Below are positions 16,474 through 25,602 of a DNA stretch of 64,000 bases, one piece after another (position 1 is the first letter of the stretch; each line of letters starts with the position of its first letter). Under the pieces are notes generated by a model. It saw only the letters and a list, made by a program, of their open reading frames with translations, ran no database searches and was not told the DNA's origin. The translations under genes were made by a program, and so were the position numbers. The stretch is from CAZSLC01 sp964607675. GTDB taxonomy: Bacteria > Bacteroidota > Bacteroidia > Bacteroidales > UBA932. The DNA is taken from positions 1-64,000 of the forward strand of contig CAZSLC010000009.1 of assembly GCA_964607675.1 (NCBI GenBank). Direction: 5' to 3'.

Positions 16474-17400
16474 ATGTTCAAAAAAATATTTCTGTTTCTA
16501 TTATTGTCCATAGGGCTACTTTATTCTTGTAAAAGTCAGTTTGAATTGTTGCTCAGCAGTTCAGATGTTGAACTAAAATATAAGACCGCTTTTGAATTGT
16601 TTAACCAAAAAAAATATTCAAAAGCAGCTTCGTTATTTGAATCTGTATCTCTTGCATTGAAAGGGACTCTTCAAGACGATACGGTACAATATTACATTGC
16701 CCTTTCACAATATAGATTTGGAGATATGGTTGTGGCTGAATCTGGATTTGAATCGTTTATAGGTGTTTTTCCAAGGAGTCCTTTTATCCAAGAAGCAAGA
16801 TATTTGTATATAGACTGTTTATATGAACAGACCCTGAGATTTGAACTTGATCAAACACCAACATATAAGGCTCTTAGTGTGATAACTGAATATTTGACAG
16901 ATTTTCCCAATAGTAAGTATGCTGAGACTTGTTTGAAAATGGTGGACGATCTTGAAGAGAGACTCGACAGAAAATCTTATGAATCTGCAAAATTGTATTA
17001 TACAACAGAGGATTATAAAGCGGCTCACTATGCATTTAAAAATGTGATAAAAGATGATGCAGATAATAGATATCGTGAAGATATCATGTACTATACTGCT
17101 TTGTCTGCGTACGAATATGCTTTTAATAGTATTTCACAGAAAAAAAAGGAGAGGTATCTTATTTTTTCGGATGACTATTATAACTTTGTGGGCGAGTTTC
17201 CTGAGTCATCTTATAGAAAATCGTTGGATAGAACATTTGAAAGGGTGCAGAGGTTTTTAAAGGATAATGATCCTAAGGCAACGAAGTTAAGTAATAAAGA
17301 GCTTAGAGAAGAGAGAAAATTGATGAGAAAAGAGCAGAAGAGTAAGGAAAAGGAAGATAAGATAAAAAAAACAAATAAAAATGGAAAAAAAGAAAATTAG
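16474..17400 (+). CDS. bamD: Outer-membrane assembly lipoprotein BamD
   Basis: A 308-residue lipoprotein from the ATG at 16474 (MFKKIF); the in-frame TTG at 16447 would add nine residues before the signal peptide and is unlikely. The signal ends with lipobox LYSC. Residues about 30-260 are built of TPR-like helix pairs (AFELFNQKKYSKAASLFE; YYIALSQYRFGDMVVAE; FPNSKYAETCLKMV), the fold of BamD, which works with BamA to insert beta-barrels in the outer membrane. The C-terminus is a lysine/glutamate-rich tail (last 40 residues). It overlaps the omega-like gene by 20 bases. Confidence 0.9.
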   Translation: MFKKIFLFLLLSIGLLYSCKSQFELLLSSSDVELKYKTAFELFNQKKYSKAASLFESVSLALKGTLQDDTVQYYIALSQYRFGDMVVAESGFESFIGVFPRSPFIQEARYLYIDCLYEQTLRFELDQTPTYKALSVITEYLTDFPNSKYAETCLKMVDDLEERLDRKSYESAKLYYTTEDYKAAHYAFKNVIKDDADNRYREDIMYYTALSAYEYAFNSISQKKKERYLIFSDDYYNFVGEFPESSYRKSLDRTFERVQRFLKDNDPKATKLSNKELREERKLMRKEQKSKEKEDKIKKTNKNGKKEN

Positions 17401-17707
17401 TAACAATACTGAGACTAGAAATCTTTCAGATATTGCGAAGCCAACGGGCAATGTATATGAGTCAACCATGATTATTGCAAAGAGGGCTAATCAGATTTCG
17501 GCTGCAATCAAACAAGAGTTGAGTCATAAGTTAGAAGAGTTCTCTACGTATGCTGATACTCTGGAAGAGACTTTCGAAAACAGAGAGCAGATAGAGATTT
17601 CTAAACATTATGAGAAATTGCCAAAACCTACTCTTCTTGCAATAGATGAGTTTGAAAACAACGAAATTTATTATCGTAAAGCAGAGGAAGAAGATACTTC
17701 TCTATAG
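17381..17707 (+). CDS. rpoZ: RNA polymerase omega/Rpb6-like subunit
   Basis: A 108-residue protein matching the Bacteroidota omega/Rpb6-type family found downstream of bamD. The recognisable part is the stretch NVYESTMIIAKRANQISAAI (about residues 25-44), equivalent to the omega segment that contacts the beta-prime subunit. The C-terminal half is acidic. Its role is assembly or stability of RNA polymerase. It overlaps bamD by 20 bases and is 17 bases before recN. In Bacteroides the next genes are usually coaBC and a DUF4835 gene, which are missing here. Confidence 0.8.
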   Translation: MEKKKISNNTETRNLSDIAKPTGNVYESTMIIAKRANQISAAIKQELSHKLEEFSTYADTLEETFENREQIEISKHYEKLPKPTLLAIDEFENNEIYYRKAEEEDTSL

Positions 17708-17724
17708 TAAATATAGGGGATGAT

Positions 17725-19332
17725 ATGCTCAATCGACTTACTATAAACAATTATGCGTTAATTAACTCGCTTGATATTGATTTCCCTGACGGACTTATCA
17801 TTATCACAGGGGAGACTGGTGCAGGTAAGTCTATACTTCTTGGTGCGTTGTCTCTTTTGCTTGGGGGAAAAGCTGATTCTTCAGTTTTTTTAGATGATTC
17901 AAAAAATTGCATTGTTGAGGCTGAGTTTGATGATGGCATGATACTGAGAAGGGTAATTTCCCCTAATGGACGATCTCGATCATTCATCAATGATGAGCCA
18001 GTTGCATTTTCTCAACTTACATCCCTATCCCACCAACTCATAGATATCCATGCTCAGCATCAACATTTGCTCCTTTCAGATGCAGATTTCCAATTATCTG
18101 TTCTTGACTATTTTGCTGGTAATAAAGAACTTGTTGAGGAATATAAGTGTAGTTATAATGATTTTAAAACTACATCTTCAAAAATTACAGAATTGGAAAA
18201 TTCATTTCAAAAATCTCTTTCTGAGGCAGAATACCTTCAATTTCAATATGAACAATTAAGCAAAGCCAACCTTGTCGATGGTGAATTGGAGGAGATTGAG
18301 GCAGAACATCAATATTTATCCAATAGTGAGTTTATTAAAAATTCAGTTCTATCTACTGTGGCATTGCTCAATCCTGATGGTTTTTCACTACTTCAAAGTC
18401 TTAAGGATGGTGCCAATATCATTTCAAAAGTGAAACAGTATATTCCGCAACTTGAGGAACTGCACAGAAGAATTGACTCAGCGAAGATTGAATTAAGTGA
18501 CATAGAGGCAGAACTATCTTCTCTTGGCGAAAAAATTGAGTTTTCTCAAGATAGATTGCAATTTATTTCAGATCGTATTTCGTTGATATATACACTTTTC
18601 AAAAAGCATAATTGCAATTCTGTATCGGAGCTTATTACAATAAGAGATAATTTTTCTTCTTCTCTGCAAAGGAATGATTCACTGCAAGAAGAAATAGCGA
18701 CACTACGTATTCATTTGGAGGATGCAAAGGGGAAAATGGAGATGGCGGCAAACAAACTCTCTCTTTCAAGAGAAAATGCAGCACCCTCACTCTCCTCAGA
18801 GCTACAGCACTCAATCAGGGAGTTGGAAATGCCTATGGCGCAGTTTAAAATAGATATTTCTAAAAAAGAGAGCCTCTCGGATTTGGGACAAGACTCAATT
18901 AATTTCTTATTTTCTGCCAATGGTGGGGAAAAGTTAGGAGATTTGTCTAAAGTGGCCTCAGGGGGGGAATTATCAAGGGTGATGTTGTCTTTGAAGGCCC
19001 TTATTGCCCATTTCACCTCTCTTCCAACAATGATTTTTGATGAAATAGATACAGGAGTCTCTGGTAGAATTGCTGATAAAATGGGAAATATGATTGGCGA
19101 TATGGGGAAAAATATGCAGATTTTTGCAATTACCCACCTCCCTCAGATAGCCAGTAAGAAAGGGGCACACTACCTAGTTTATAAAGAGATGGATAATGGC
19201 AGTGTAGAAACAAAGATAAAACTTCTCACATACGAGGAGAGGGTGATGGAGTTGGCTCGGATGTTAAGTGGTTCTTCTCTTTCAAAAGAGGCAATTGAAA
19301 ATGCCAAAGTATTATTAAAAGCAAATAACTAA
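17725..19332 (+). CDS. recN: DNA repair ATPase RecN
   Basis: A 535-residue SMC-like protein. The Walker A motif GETGAGKS is at residues 29-36, a coiled-coil region fills about 150-370, and the C-terminal part has the ABC signature ASGGELSRVMLSLKALIA and the Walker B/D-loop IFDEIDTGVSG. RecN binds DNA ends and helps double-strand-break repair by recombination. Length is close to the usual 550 residues. It sits directly after the omega-like gene and is followed 10 bases later by nagB, suggesting read-through expression. Confidence 0.96.
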   Translation: MLNRLTINNYALINSLDIDFPDGLIIITGETGAGKSILLGALSLLLGGKADSSVFLDDSKNCIVEAEFDDGMILRRVISPNGRSRSFINDEPVAFSQLTSLSHQLIDIHAQHQHLLLSDADFQLSVLDYFAGNKELVEEYKCSYNDFKTTSSKITELENSFQKSLSEAEYLQFQYEQLSKANLVDGELEEIEAEHQYLSNSEFIKNSVLSTVALLNPDGFSLLQSLKDGANIISKVKQYIPQLEELHRRIDSAKIELSDIEAELSSLGEKIEFSQDRLQFISDRISLIYTLFKKHNCNSVSELITIRDNFSSSLQRNDSLQEEIATLRIHLEDAKGKMEMAANKLSLSRENAAPSLSSELQHSIRELEMPMAQFKIDISKKESLSDLGQDSINFLFSANGGEKLGDLSKVASGGELSRVMLSLKALIAHFTSLPTMIFDEIDTGVSGRIADKMGNMIGDMGKNMQIFAITHLPQIASKKGAHYLVYKEMDNGSVETKIKLLTYEERVMELARMLSGSSLSKEAIENAKVLLKANN

Positions 19333-19342
19333 AAATAAAAAT

Positions 19343-20152
19343 ATGAGATTATTAATAGAACCTTCTTATTCAAAGCTTTCGGAGTGGGCAGCAGCTTATA
19401 TTGTAAATAAAATTAATAAATTCAACCCTACCCCCGAACACCCTTTTGTACTGGGATTACCAACGGGATCAACCCCTCTTGGTACATACAAAGAATTGAT
19501 AAGACTTCACCAAAGTGGCATTGTCTCTTTTGCAAATGTTGTCACATTTAATATGGACGAATATATAGGACTTGACGAAGGTCACCCTGAAAGTTATCAC
19601 TCCTTTATGTGGAACAATTTCTTTAATTATATAGATATTAAAGAAGAAAATGTAAATATACTAAATGGAAATGCATTTGATTTGGAAGCAGAGTGTGAGA
19701 GATATGAAAATAAGATTGCTTCTTATGGAGGTATTGATCTTTTTATGGGTGGCATTGGACCAGATGGTCATATTGCATTCAATGAACCTGGCTCTTCTTT
19801 ATCTTCAAAGACAAGGGTGAAAACACTCACCACAGATACTATTATTGCAAATTCAAGATTTTTTGAAAATGATGTAAATAAAGTTCCCAAAAGGGCTCTA
19901 ACAGTAGGTATCGGCACTATAATGGGATCAAAAGAGGTGCTAATATTAGTAAATGGACACAACAAAGCTCGTGCCTTATACCATGCAATAGAGGGGAGCA
20001 TTAATCATATATGGACAATAAGCGTAATACAAATGCATCCAAAAGGTATTATAGTTTGTGACGAATCTGCAACAGTTGAATTGAAGGTGGGTACCTTCAA
20101 ATATTTCAAAGACATAGAGAAGGACAATCTTGATCCATCAACACTATTATAA
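19343..20152 (+). CDS. nagB: Glucosamine-6-phosphate deaminase
   Basis: A 269-residue enzyme with the NagB motifs GLPTGSTPLGTY, NMDEYIGL and GGIGPDGHIAFNEPGSS; the aspartate of the MDEY motif and the histidine of the DGHIAFNEP motif belong to the active site. It converts glucosamine 6-phosphate to fructose 6-phosphate and ammonia in the cytosol, letting amino sugars enter glycolysis. Length is normal. It lies 4 bases before the aminopeptidase P gene and may serve amino sugars imported and phosphorylated by the FHS/ROK operon at 9.7-12 kb, though that is an inference. Confidence 0.96.
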   Translation: MRLLIEPSYSKLSEWAAAYIVNKINKFNPTPEHPFVLGLPTGSTPLGTYKELIRLHQSGIVSFANVVTFNMDEYIGLDEGHPESYHSFMWNNFFNYIDIKEENVNILNGNAFDLEAECERYENKIASYGGIDLFMGGIGPDGHIAFNEPGSSLSSKTRVKTLTTDTIIANSRFFENDVNKVPKRALTVGIGTIMGSKEVLILVNGHNKARALYHAIEGSINHIWTISVIQMHPKGIIVCDESATVELKVGTFKYFKDIEKDNLDPSTLL

Positions 20153-20156
20153 AACC

Positions 20157-21884
20157 ATGTATAGAAAAAAAGCAATAGAGCAACTGCGCTCGATTCTCAA
20201 AGAAGATGACATCTCTGCTATGATCATCCCTTCAAACGATCCCCATTTTGGAGAGTATATACCTGATTATTATAAGTGCAGAGAGTGGTTGTCTGGATTC
20301 ACTGGATCTGCTGGCACTTTAGTTATCACTGAAAATGCAGCTGCCCTGTGGACAGACTCTCGTTATTTTATTCAAGCACAGAAGGAACTTTCGGGTAGTG
20401 ATATATTGTTGATGAAGATGAAAGTCGAAGGGACACCCTCTATATCTGATTGGTTAAAATCCAATTTGGGTGAAGATGATATTGTCGCTTTAGATGAGGA
20501 TCTGTTCTCATACCAAGAATACGTATCTTTACTTGACTCATTGGCCCCCTTGACAGCAACCCTTATTGAGGATCCTTTTGATTCGATATGGAAAGAGAGG
20601 CCACAACTTCAATTTAACAAAGTTTCATTGATGGATGAGTCTATTTCAGGGGAATCGGTTAGCTCAAAACATCATAGATTAGTAGAAGCTCTTAATCTTC
20701 AACTACCATTTGCATATATTATTTCAGCACTTGACGAGGTAGCTTGGTTATGCAATATTAGAGGAACAGATGTCGAATATAATCCATTGGTCCTTTCTTA
20801 TGCAGTGGTTGAAAATGATAAGGTTAATTTATTTTTGAGAGAAGAGGTGATCTCCAAAGAGGCACTTTCATACCTGACATCACAGGGGGTAGTTCTCTAT
20901 CCATATGAAGAGTTTTCTAATTTTCTAACAAGAATTGATAAAAAATGTATTAGAATATTTTCAGGTAATAAAATAACTGCAAAAAATCATTTTGCCTCTT
21001 TAGAAAATGTTTATTCAAATTCACTATTTCCATCACTTATGCAAGACCCCATCGTTGGAGGAGCTCTTGCAAATATGAAAGCAAGAAAAAATAGTGTTGA
21101 ATTAGAGGGATTTAGGAGGGCATATATAGAAGATGGGAAAGCTTGGAATAAATTGATTGCATATATCAAAGAGAATGTTGACTCTGGGATAACAGAATAT
21201 GATGTAGCAGCAAAATTAGTCGAATATAGGAGTGAGTGCCCAGATTATAGGGGTGAGAGTTTTGAGCCAATCGTAGCTTATGGAGCAAATGCAGCCCTTC
21301 CTCACTATTCAGCCGATTCCCCAGAAAAGGCAGCTACAATTAAACCCGAAGGATTTCTCTTGATAGACACAGGAGGACAGTATACTTACGGAACAACCGA
21401 TACGACAAGGACAATTCCATTGGGAGTACTTACTCAAGAGGAAAAGGACGACTATACAAGGGTTTTGAAAGGGATGATAGATATGAGTATGGCAAAATTT
21501 CCCAAGGGGATAAGGGGTTGCCTACTTGATATATTGGCAAGAGGACCCATTTTTAACAGTGGGAAAATGTACCTCCACGGAACATGCCATGGCATAGGGC
21601 ATAACTTATGTGTACACGAGGGACCTCAGAGCGTAAGAATGGAGGAAAATCCTGTAACACTTGATAGTGGGATGGTTATGTCCAATGAGCCTGCGGTTTA
21701 CGTTGAAGGAAAGTATGGAATTAGACATGAAAATACTGTTGTAATCAAACCATGGCAAAAAAATAACTATGGAGAGTTCTTAGAGTTTGAAACAATCACA
21801 AGAGTTCCTATTGATACAGCTGCTATCAATTATGACCTGCTAAATGAGGATGAGAAAGAGTGGTTAAAGTCTTTTAATAACTAA
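20157..21884 (+). CDS. pepP: Xaa-Pro aminopeptidase (aminopeptidase P family)
   Basis: A 575-residue enzyme from the ATG at 20157 (MYRKKA); an in-frame TTG at 20130 would overlap nagB. It has two creatinase-like N-terminal domains (about 1-300) and a C-terminal pita-bread peptidase domain. The metal ligands are visible: aspartates in LLIDTGGQYTYGTTDTTRT, a histidine in HGTCHGIGH and glutamates in SNEPAVY and RHENTVV. It removes an N-terminal residue next to proline from peptides in the cytosol. Its 3' end overlaps the convergent LysM gene by 11 bases. Confidence 0.93.
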   Translation: MYRKKAIEQLRSILKEDDISAMIIPSNDPHFGEYIPDYYKCREWLSGFTGSAGTLVITENAAALWTDSRYFIQAQKELSGSDILLMKMKVEGTPSISDWLKSNLGEDDIVALDEDLFSYQEYVSLLDSLAPLTATLIEDPFDSIWKERPQLQFNKVSLMDESISGESVSSKHHRLVEALNLQLPFAYIISALDEVAWLCNIRGTDVEYNPLVLSYAVVENDKVNLFLREEVISKEALSYLTSQGVVLYPYEEFSNFLTRIDKKCIRIFSGNKITAKNHFASLENVYSNSLFPSLMQDPIVGGALANMKARKNSVELEGFRRAYIEDGKAWNKLIAYIKENVDSGITEYDVAAKLVEYRSECPDYRGESFEPIVAYGANAALPHYSADSPEKAATIKPEGFLLIDTGGQYTYGTTDTTRTIPLGVLTQEEKDDYTRVLKGMIDMSMAKFPKGIRGCLLDILARGPIFNSGKMYLHGTCHGIGHNLCVHEGPQSVRMEENPVTLDSGMVMSNEPAVYVEGKYGIRHENTVVIKPWQKNNYGEFLEFETITRVPIDTAAINYDLLNEDEKEWLKSFNN

Positions 21885-23526
21885 CACTCCAATCTTCTCT
21901 AAATACGACATTTCTTATAGCCTTATTGATGAAGCCCGAGTGGGTAGATATTTGTTCGAACCTTATATTCGATTGGAGCAGATCTATGTGCACATCTGAG
22001 ATATGTATAGGAAACTCTCTGCCATATCTATCCATCACTTCAAGAAAAAATGTTGTAATATCGTATCCCTGAAATGCAAAATTGGATGGTCTTGTGTTGA
22101 ATATATTAAAATATTCATTAACAAATGATTCTGTTAGTGGAGAAGAGTAATTAATGTGATACTGGGTTGGAATATGTGCATTAAGGTAGTGGTAATACTC
22201 TAAATCTAGTATATCAAAACTTTTCCAGCGATTTGAGCCATACACGCTAATCTCTCTCTTTTCTCTCTTTTTTAAAAGATTTAGATTGCGAAGAACATCA
22301 GAGACAAAGGCTTCATTGTTAGAAGCTACTATTACTCTATTAAATCTTGTTGAGTCAATAAGCATTTTATATTTTTCCTGAATCAATCTTCCGTCCAGTA
22401 TATGATAGGAGAGTGAATCAATCTTAACGTTATGCTTTTTAAATTCTGCAATAGTATTGTTGACTATTGATGAGTGTCGATATCCCCTCTCATATATCAT
22501 AACCTGTTTTATATTATCATTTTTCTTATTGAAAAAGATATTATATAATGATTCATTTATTGTTTTTGGTGCAATTGAATATTGAAAAAAGAAGGGATTG
22601 TTCTCAATCAATGGTTCTGTTTTGTAGTCGAAAGGGGAAACGATAGGTATCCTTTTGCTTTTACAATAATTTGAAATGATTTCAAGGTCTCGGATAAATA
22701 TTGGGCCAATGACAAGTTCACTATTATCAATAACACCTGATGAGATCATATCTGAGGCAGAATGGTAATTATTTAGGTTAACCACTTTTATCGAATACTT
22801 ATGATTTGGTTTACTATTATTGAAATTATTTAGAGCAATCAACGATCCAGAATAATAGTCCATCATCCTTGTATTGCCCATTTTTGTAGAATCTATTTCA
22901 AAGGGGAGTATTATAGATATAGTGTAACTTCTCTTTTTATACCTATATATATCAGTGTTTTCTCTATTTGTTGGTTGTTCACGAATAGTGGTGTCTGTAT
23001 GGGTAATTTCTGTAGGGGTAATTAATGTATAATCATTGACACTTTCAGAAACAGTTTTTTTTACTATTTCTATTGTATCTGGAGCTGCTATGTAGTTTTT
23101 ATCGGGAATAAAAAGTTTTTGCCTTTTTTTTAAGGGCACCTCTTTATCAATATTATTTAAGGCACATATAGCGTCAACGCTAACATCAAACTTATTTGCA
23201 ATGTCATCCAATGTGTCGTACCATTTAACTTTATATGTCTTAAAATCTTTTAGATTTTGTTGTGATGGGATATATACCCAATCGCCATTTTTGAGGCCAC
23301 TTTTGAGTTGTGGATTGATTTCTAAAATATCATCAACAGTAATATTATAAGCCTTTCCAATAGAGAAAAGGGTCTGCCCCTGCAAGGTACGATGCAAAAG
23401 ATAAATTTTGCCATTGATACTTACCTTTTCATTGGATATAGTAACAGGTGTGGATTCGTAATTTTGTCCAGAGACAGTTGCGAAAAGTAATAATAGTAAT
23501 GTAGATATTATTAGATTTTTTTTCAT
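21874..23526 (-). CDS. LysM protein with periplasmic-binding-like domain
   Basis: A 550-residue exported protein. A signal peptide (about 1-20, ending VSGQ) is followed by at least two LysM repeats: LQGQTLFSIGKAYNITVDDILEINP (about 49-73) and YDTLDDIANKFDVSVDAICALNN (about 103-125). After a linker rich in threonine, residues about 200-550 have the look of a type I periplasmic-binding fold (ISIILPFEIDS, ELVIGPIFIRDLE, IPIVSPF). LysM domains bind peptidoglycan, so the protein is probably held on the cell wall in the periplasm; its ligand is unknown. Its start codon overlaps the purC stop (ATGA). Confidence 0.8.
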   Translation of the reverse strand: MKKNLIISTLLLLLFATVSGQNYESTPVTISNEKVSINGKIYLLHRTLQGQTLFSIGKAYNITVDDILEINPQLKSGLKNGDWVYIPSQQNLKDFKTYKVKWYDTLDDIANKFDVSVDAICALNNIDKEVPLKKRQKLFIPDKNYIAAPDTIEIVKKTVSESVNDYTLITPTEITHTDTTIREQPTNRENTDIYRYKKRSYTISIILPFEIDSTKMGNTRMMDYYSGSLIALNNFNNSKPNHKYSIKVVNLNNYHSASDMISSGVIDNSELVIGPIFIRDLEIISNYCKSKRIPIVSPFDYKTEPLIENNPFFFQYSIAPKTINESLYNIFFNKKNDNIKQVMIYERGYRHSSIVNNTIAEFKKHNVKIDSLSYHILDGRLIQEKYKMLIDSTRFNRVIVASNNEAFVSDVLRNLNLLKKREKREISVYGSNRWKSFDILDLEYYHYLNAHIPTQYHINYSSPLTESFVNEYFNIFNTRPSNFAFQGYDITTFFLEVMDRYGREFPIHISDVHIDLLQSNIRFEQISTHSGFINKAIRNVVFREDWSVSY

Positions 23527-24476
23527 ATTAAGCGAGCTAACATATTATTGATATTTGTTTCGATTCTCTCGTAAACATTGTTGGTATATTGAGCACCATT
23601 AAATGATTTTCCTGTGATTTTTTCAAATAGTTCAATATATCGATCAGATATTATTTTAATTCTTTCAGGGGTCATCTCTGGTACATTTTGTCCCTCTTTT
23701 CCTTGGAAATTATTATCCATAAGCCACTCTCTTACGAACTCTTTTGAAAGTTGTTTTTGCTGTTCTCCTTTGTCAAATTTTTCTTGATAGCCTTCTGCAT
23801 AGAAATACCTTGATGAATCAGGGGTGTGAATCTCATCAATCAAATATATTTCACCGTTTCTTTTTCCAAACTCATATTTAGTATCGACCAATATCAAGCC
23901 TTGTTTTGCTGCCATCTCTGTACCACGTTCGAATAGTTGCATTGCATATTTTTCCACTTTTAGGTAGTCCTCCTCAGTTACTAAACCTTTGGCAATAATT
24001 TCATCTCTTGATATATCTTCATCGTGCGTACCTATTTCAGCTTTTGTAGTAGGTGTGATGATTGGCCTATCAAATTTTTGGTGTTCCCTCATCCCATCTG
24101 GTATCTTAACACCGCAAATTTCTCGTGCTCCATTTTTGTAGGCTCTCCATGAGCTACCTGTTAAATAGCCCCTTACGATCATTTCAATAGGGAGCCCCGT
24201 ACATTTATACCCTACCGTAACCATTGGATCTGGAGAGGCAATTTTCCAATTTTGAACAATATCCTTTGTGGAATCTAAAAACATAGATGCTATTTGGTTT
24301 AGCACTTGACCTTTGAAAGGGATCCCTTTTGGAAGGACAACATCAAATGCAGATATTCTGTCAGTTGCAATCATTACGATAATATCGTCGTTGATTGTAT
24401 AAACATCTCTCACTTTACCAATGTATTTATTGGTCTGTTTAGTGAAATTAAAATCGGTTCTAATAATTGATTCCAT
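23523..24476 (-). CDS. purC: Phosphoribosylaminoimidazole-succinocarboxamide synthase
   Basis: A 317-residue SAICAR synthetase. The family motifs are present: GKVRDVYTINDDIIVMIATDRISAFD near the N-terminus, VRGYLTGSSW in the middle and LVDTKYEFG with LIDEIHTPDSSR late in the protein. It joins CAIR with aspartate using ATP in purine synthesis. The length matches the longer SAICAR synthases common in Bacteroidota. It lies 3 bases after the glycosyltransferase gene and overlaps the LysM gene by 4 bases. Confidence 0.96.
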   Translation of the reverse strand: MESIIRTDFNFTKQTNKYIGKVRDVYTINDDIIVMIATDRISAFDVVLPKGIPFKGQVLNQIASMFLDSTKDIVQNWKIASPDPMVTVGYKCTGLPIEMIVRGYLTGSSWRAYKNGAREICGVKIPDGMREHQKFDRPIITPTTKAEIGTHDEDISRDEIIAKGLVTEEDYLKVEKYAMQLFERGTEMAAKQGLILVDTKYEFGKRNGEIYLIDEIHTPDSSRYFYAEGYQEKFDKGEQQKQLSKEFVREWLMDNNFQGKEGQNVPEMTPERIKIISDRYIELFEKITGKSFNGAQYTNNVYERIETNINNMLARLI

Positions 24477-24479
24477 TGC

Positions 24480-25598
24480 TTAAAGGTTGTTATATAATTC
24501 TAATAAATTATTGCAAAAATTATCCCACGATAATCTTGATTTTTCTTTTTTTATCCCATTAATCAACTCTTCTTTAATCGTAGAAGATTGAAAATAAGTT
24601 TCAATTGCTGATGTTAGCTTATCGGATGATACCTCATCTATTACTATCCCTGTCCCAGCATCGGCAATAGTCTCTTTTAATCCTCCAACAGCGGTGGTGA
24701 TGAGGGGCGTTTCATAATAATATGATACTGAACTGATTCCGCTTTGAGTAGCTGAACGATATGGCAGCACACACACGTCAGCGGCGCAAAAATAATAAGG
24801 AATATCCTGATCGGGGATATATTTTGTGAAAAGTTTTATGTTATTTTTATTTGGGGAACTATCTATTTTTTTTTGATATTTGTCAAATGAGCCATACGGT
24901 TCTCCTGCGATAATTAACTGATAACTCTCATCAAGTTGAGAAAACGAATCGAGTAATATGTCAAGCCCTTTATAATCCCTTATCAATCCAAAAAATAAAA
25001 TGGTTTTTAGCTTTGGGTCTATTCTGAGATGGTCTGCTGCTATTTCCCTTGGTACTGCCTTCCCGTAATTTGAATAAATCGGGTGATTACTCACCGTGAA
25101 TTTGGCATTTGGGTTGAGACTCAGTAGATCGTTTTTTACTGCATCACATAAAACGACAAAAGCGTCATTACCTTTTAAAAAATAGGAGGTGAGGAGCTTA
25201 TCGTAACATTTGGGTTCGTGAGGTACGACATTATCAAGTATTGAGATAACTTTACACTCTTTTCCAACGTGTCGTGCGACCCACCCTTGAGATGGGGCAA
25301 GATATGAAAGCCAATATCGCATAATCAGTAGATCAGGCTTCCAATTTCTAATCTCTTTTGACGAGGAGATATAAGAAAAAGGATTTGCCGTATCAAGTAA
25401 AGGGGTGGCCTTTATTGATGCGGCATCTATCTCTTCTACGAATTGTGTTTTCCCTGGAAATAGGAAATTAGGATACTGACGTTTGAAATTGAAAGCTTTA
25501 ACTGTATGTTTTTTACTCAGCTCATCGTTTAGAAAAGAATTGAACTGCGATATACCCCCTCTATAGGGGTAAAAACATGATAGTAGAGCAATTCTCAA
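24480..25598 (-). CDS. Glycosyltransferase family 4-like protein
   Basis: A 372-residue GT-B-fold enzyme. The N-terminal half begins with FYPYRGGISQF, a donor-domain loop typical of GT4 enzymes, and the C-terminal half carries ILFFGLIRDYKGLDILLD, the residues LPYRSATQSG and the motif ETPLITTAVGGLKETI, where the glutamate contacts the sugar nucleotide in this family. No membrane segment is seen. It probably adds a sugar to a glycolipid or polysaccharide precursor; donor and acceptor are unknown. It is 4 bases after the Skp-like gene in the same operon. Confidence 0.85.
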   Translation of the reverse strand: MRIALLSCFYPYRGGISQFNSFLNDELSKKHTVKAFNFKRQYPNFLFPGKTQFVEEIDAASIKATPLLDTANPFSYISSSKEIRNWKPDLLIMRYWLSYLAPSQGWVARHVGKECKVISILDNVVPHEPKCYDKLLTSYFLKGNDAFVVLCDAVKNDLLSLNPNAKFTVSNHPIYSNYGKAVPREIAADHLRIDPKLKTILFFGLIRDYKGLDILLDSFSQLDESYQLIIAGEPYGSFDKYQKKIDSSPNKNNIKLFTKYIPDQDIPYYFCAADVCVLPYRSATQSGISSVSYYYETPLITTAVGGLKETIADAGTGIVIDEVSSDKLTSAIETYFQSSTIKEELINGIKKEKSRLSWDNFCNNLLELYNNL

Positions 25599-25602
25599 TT
25601 GT

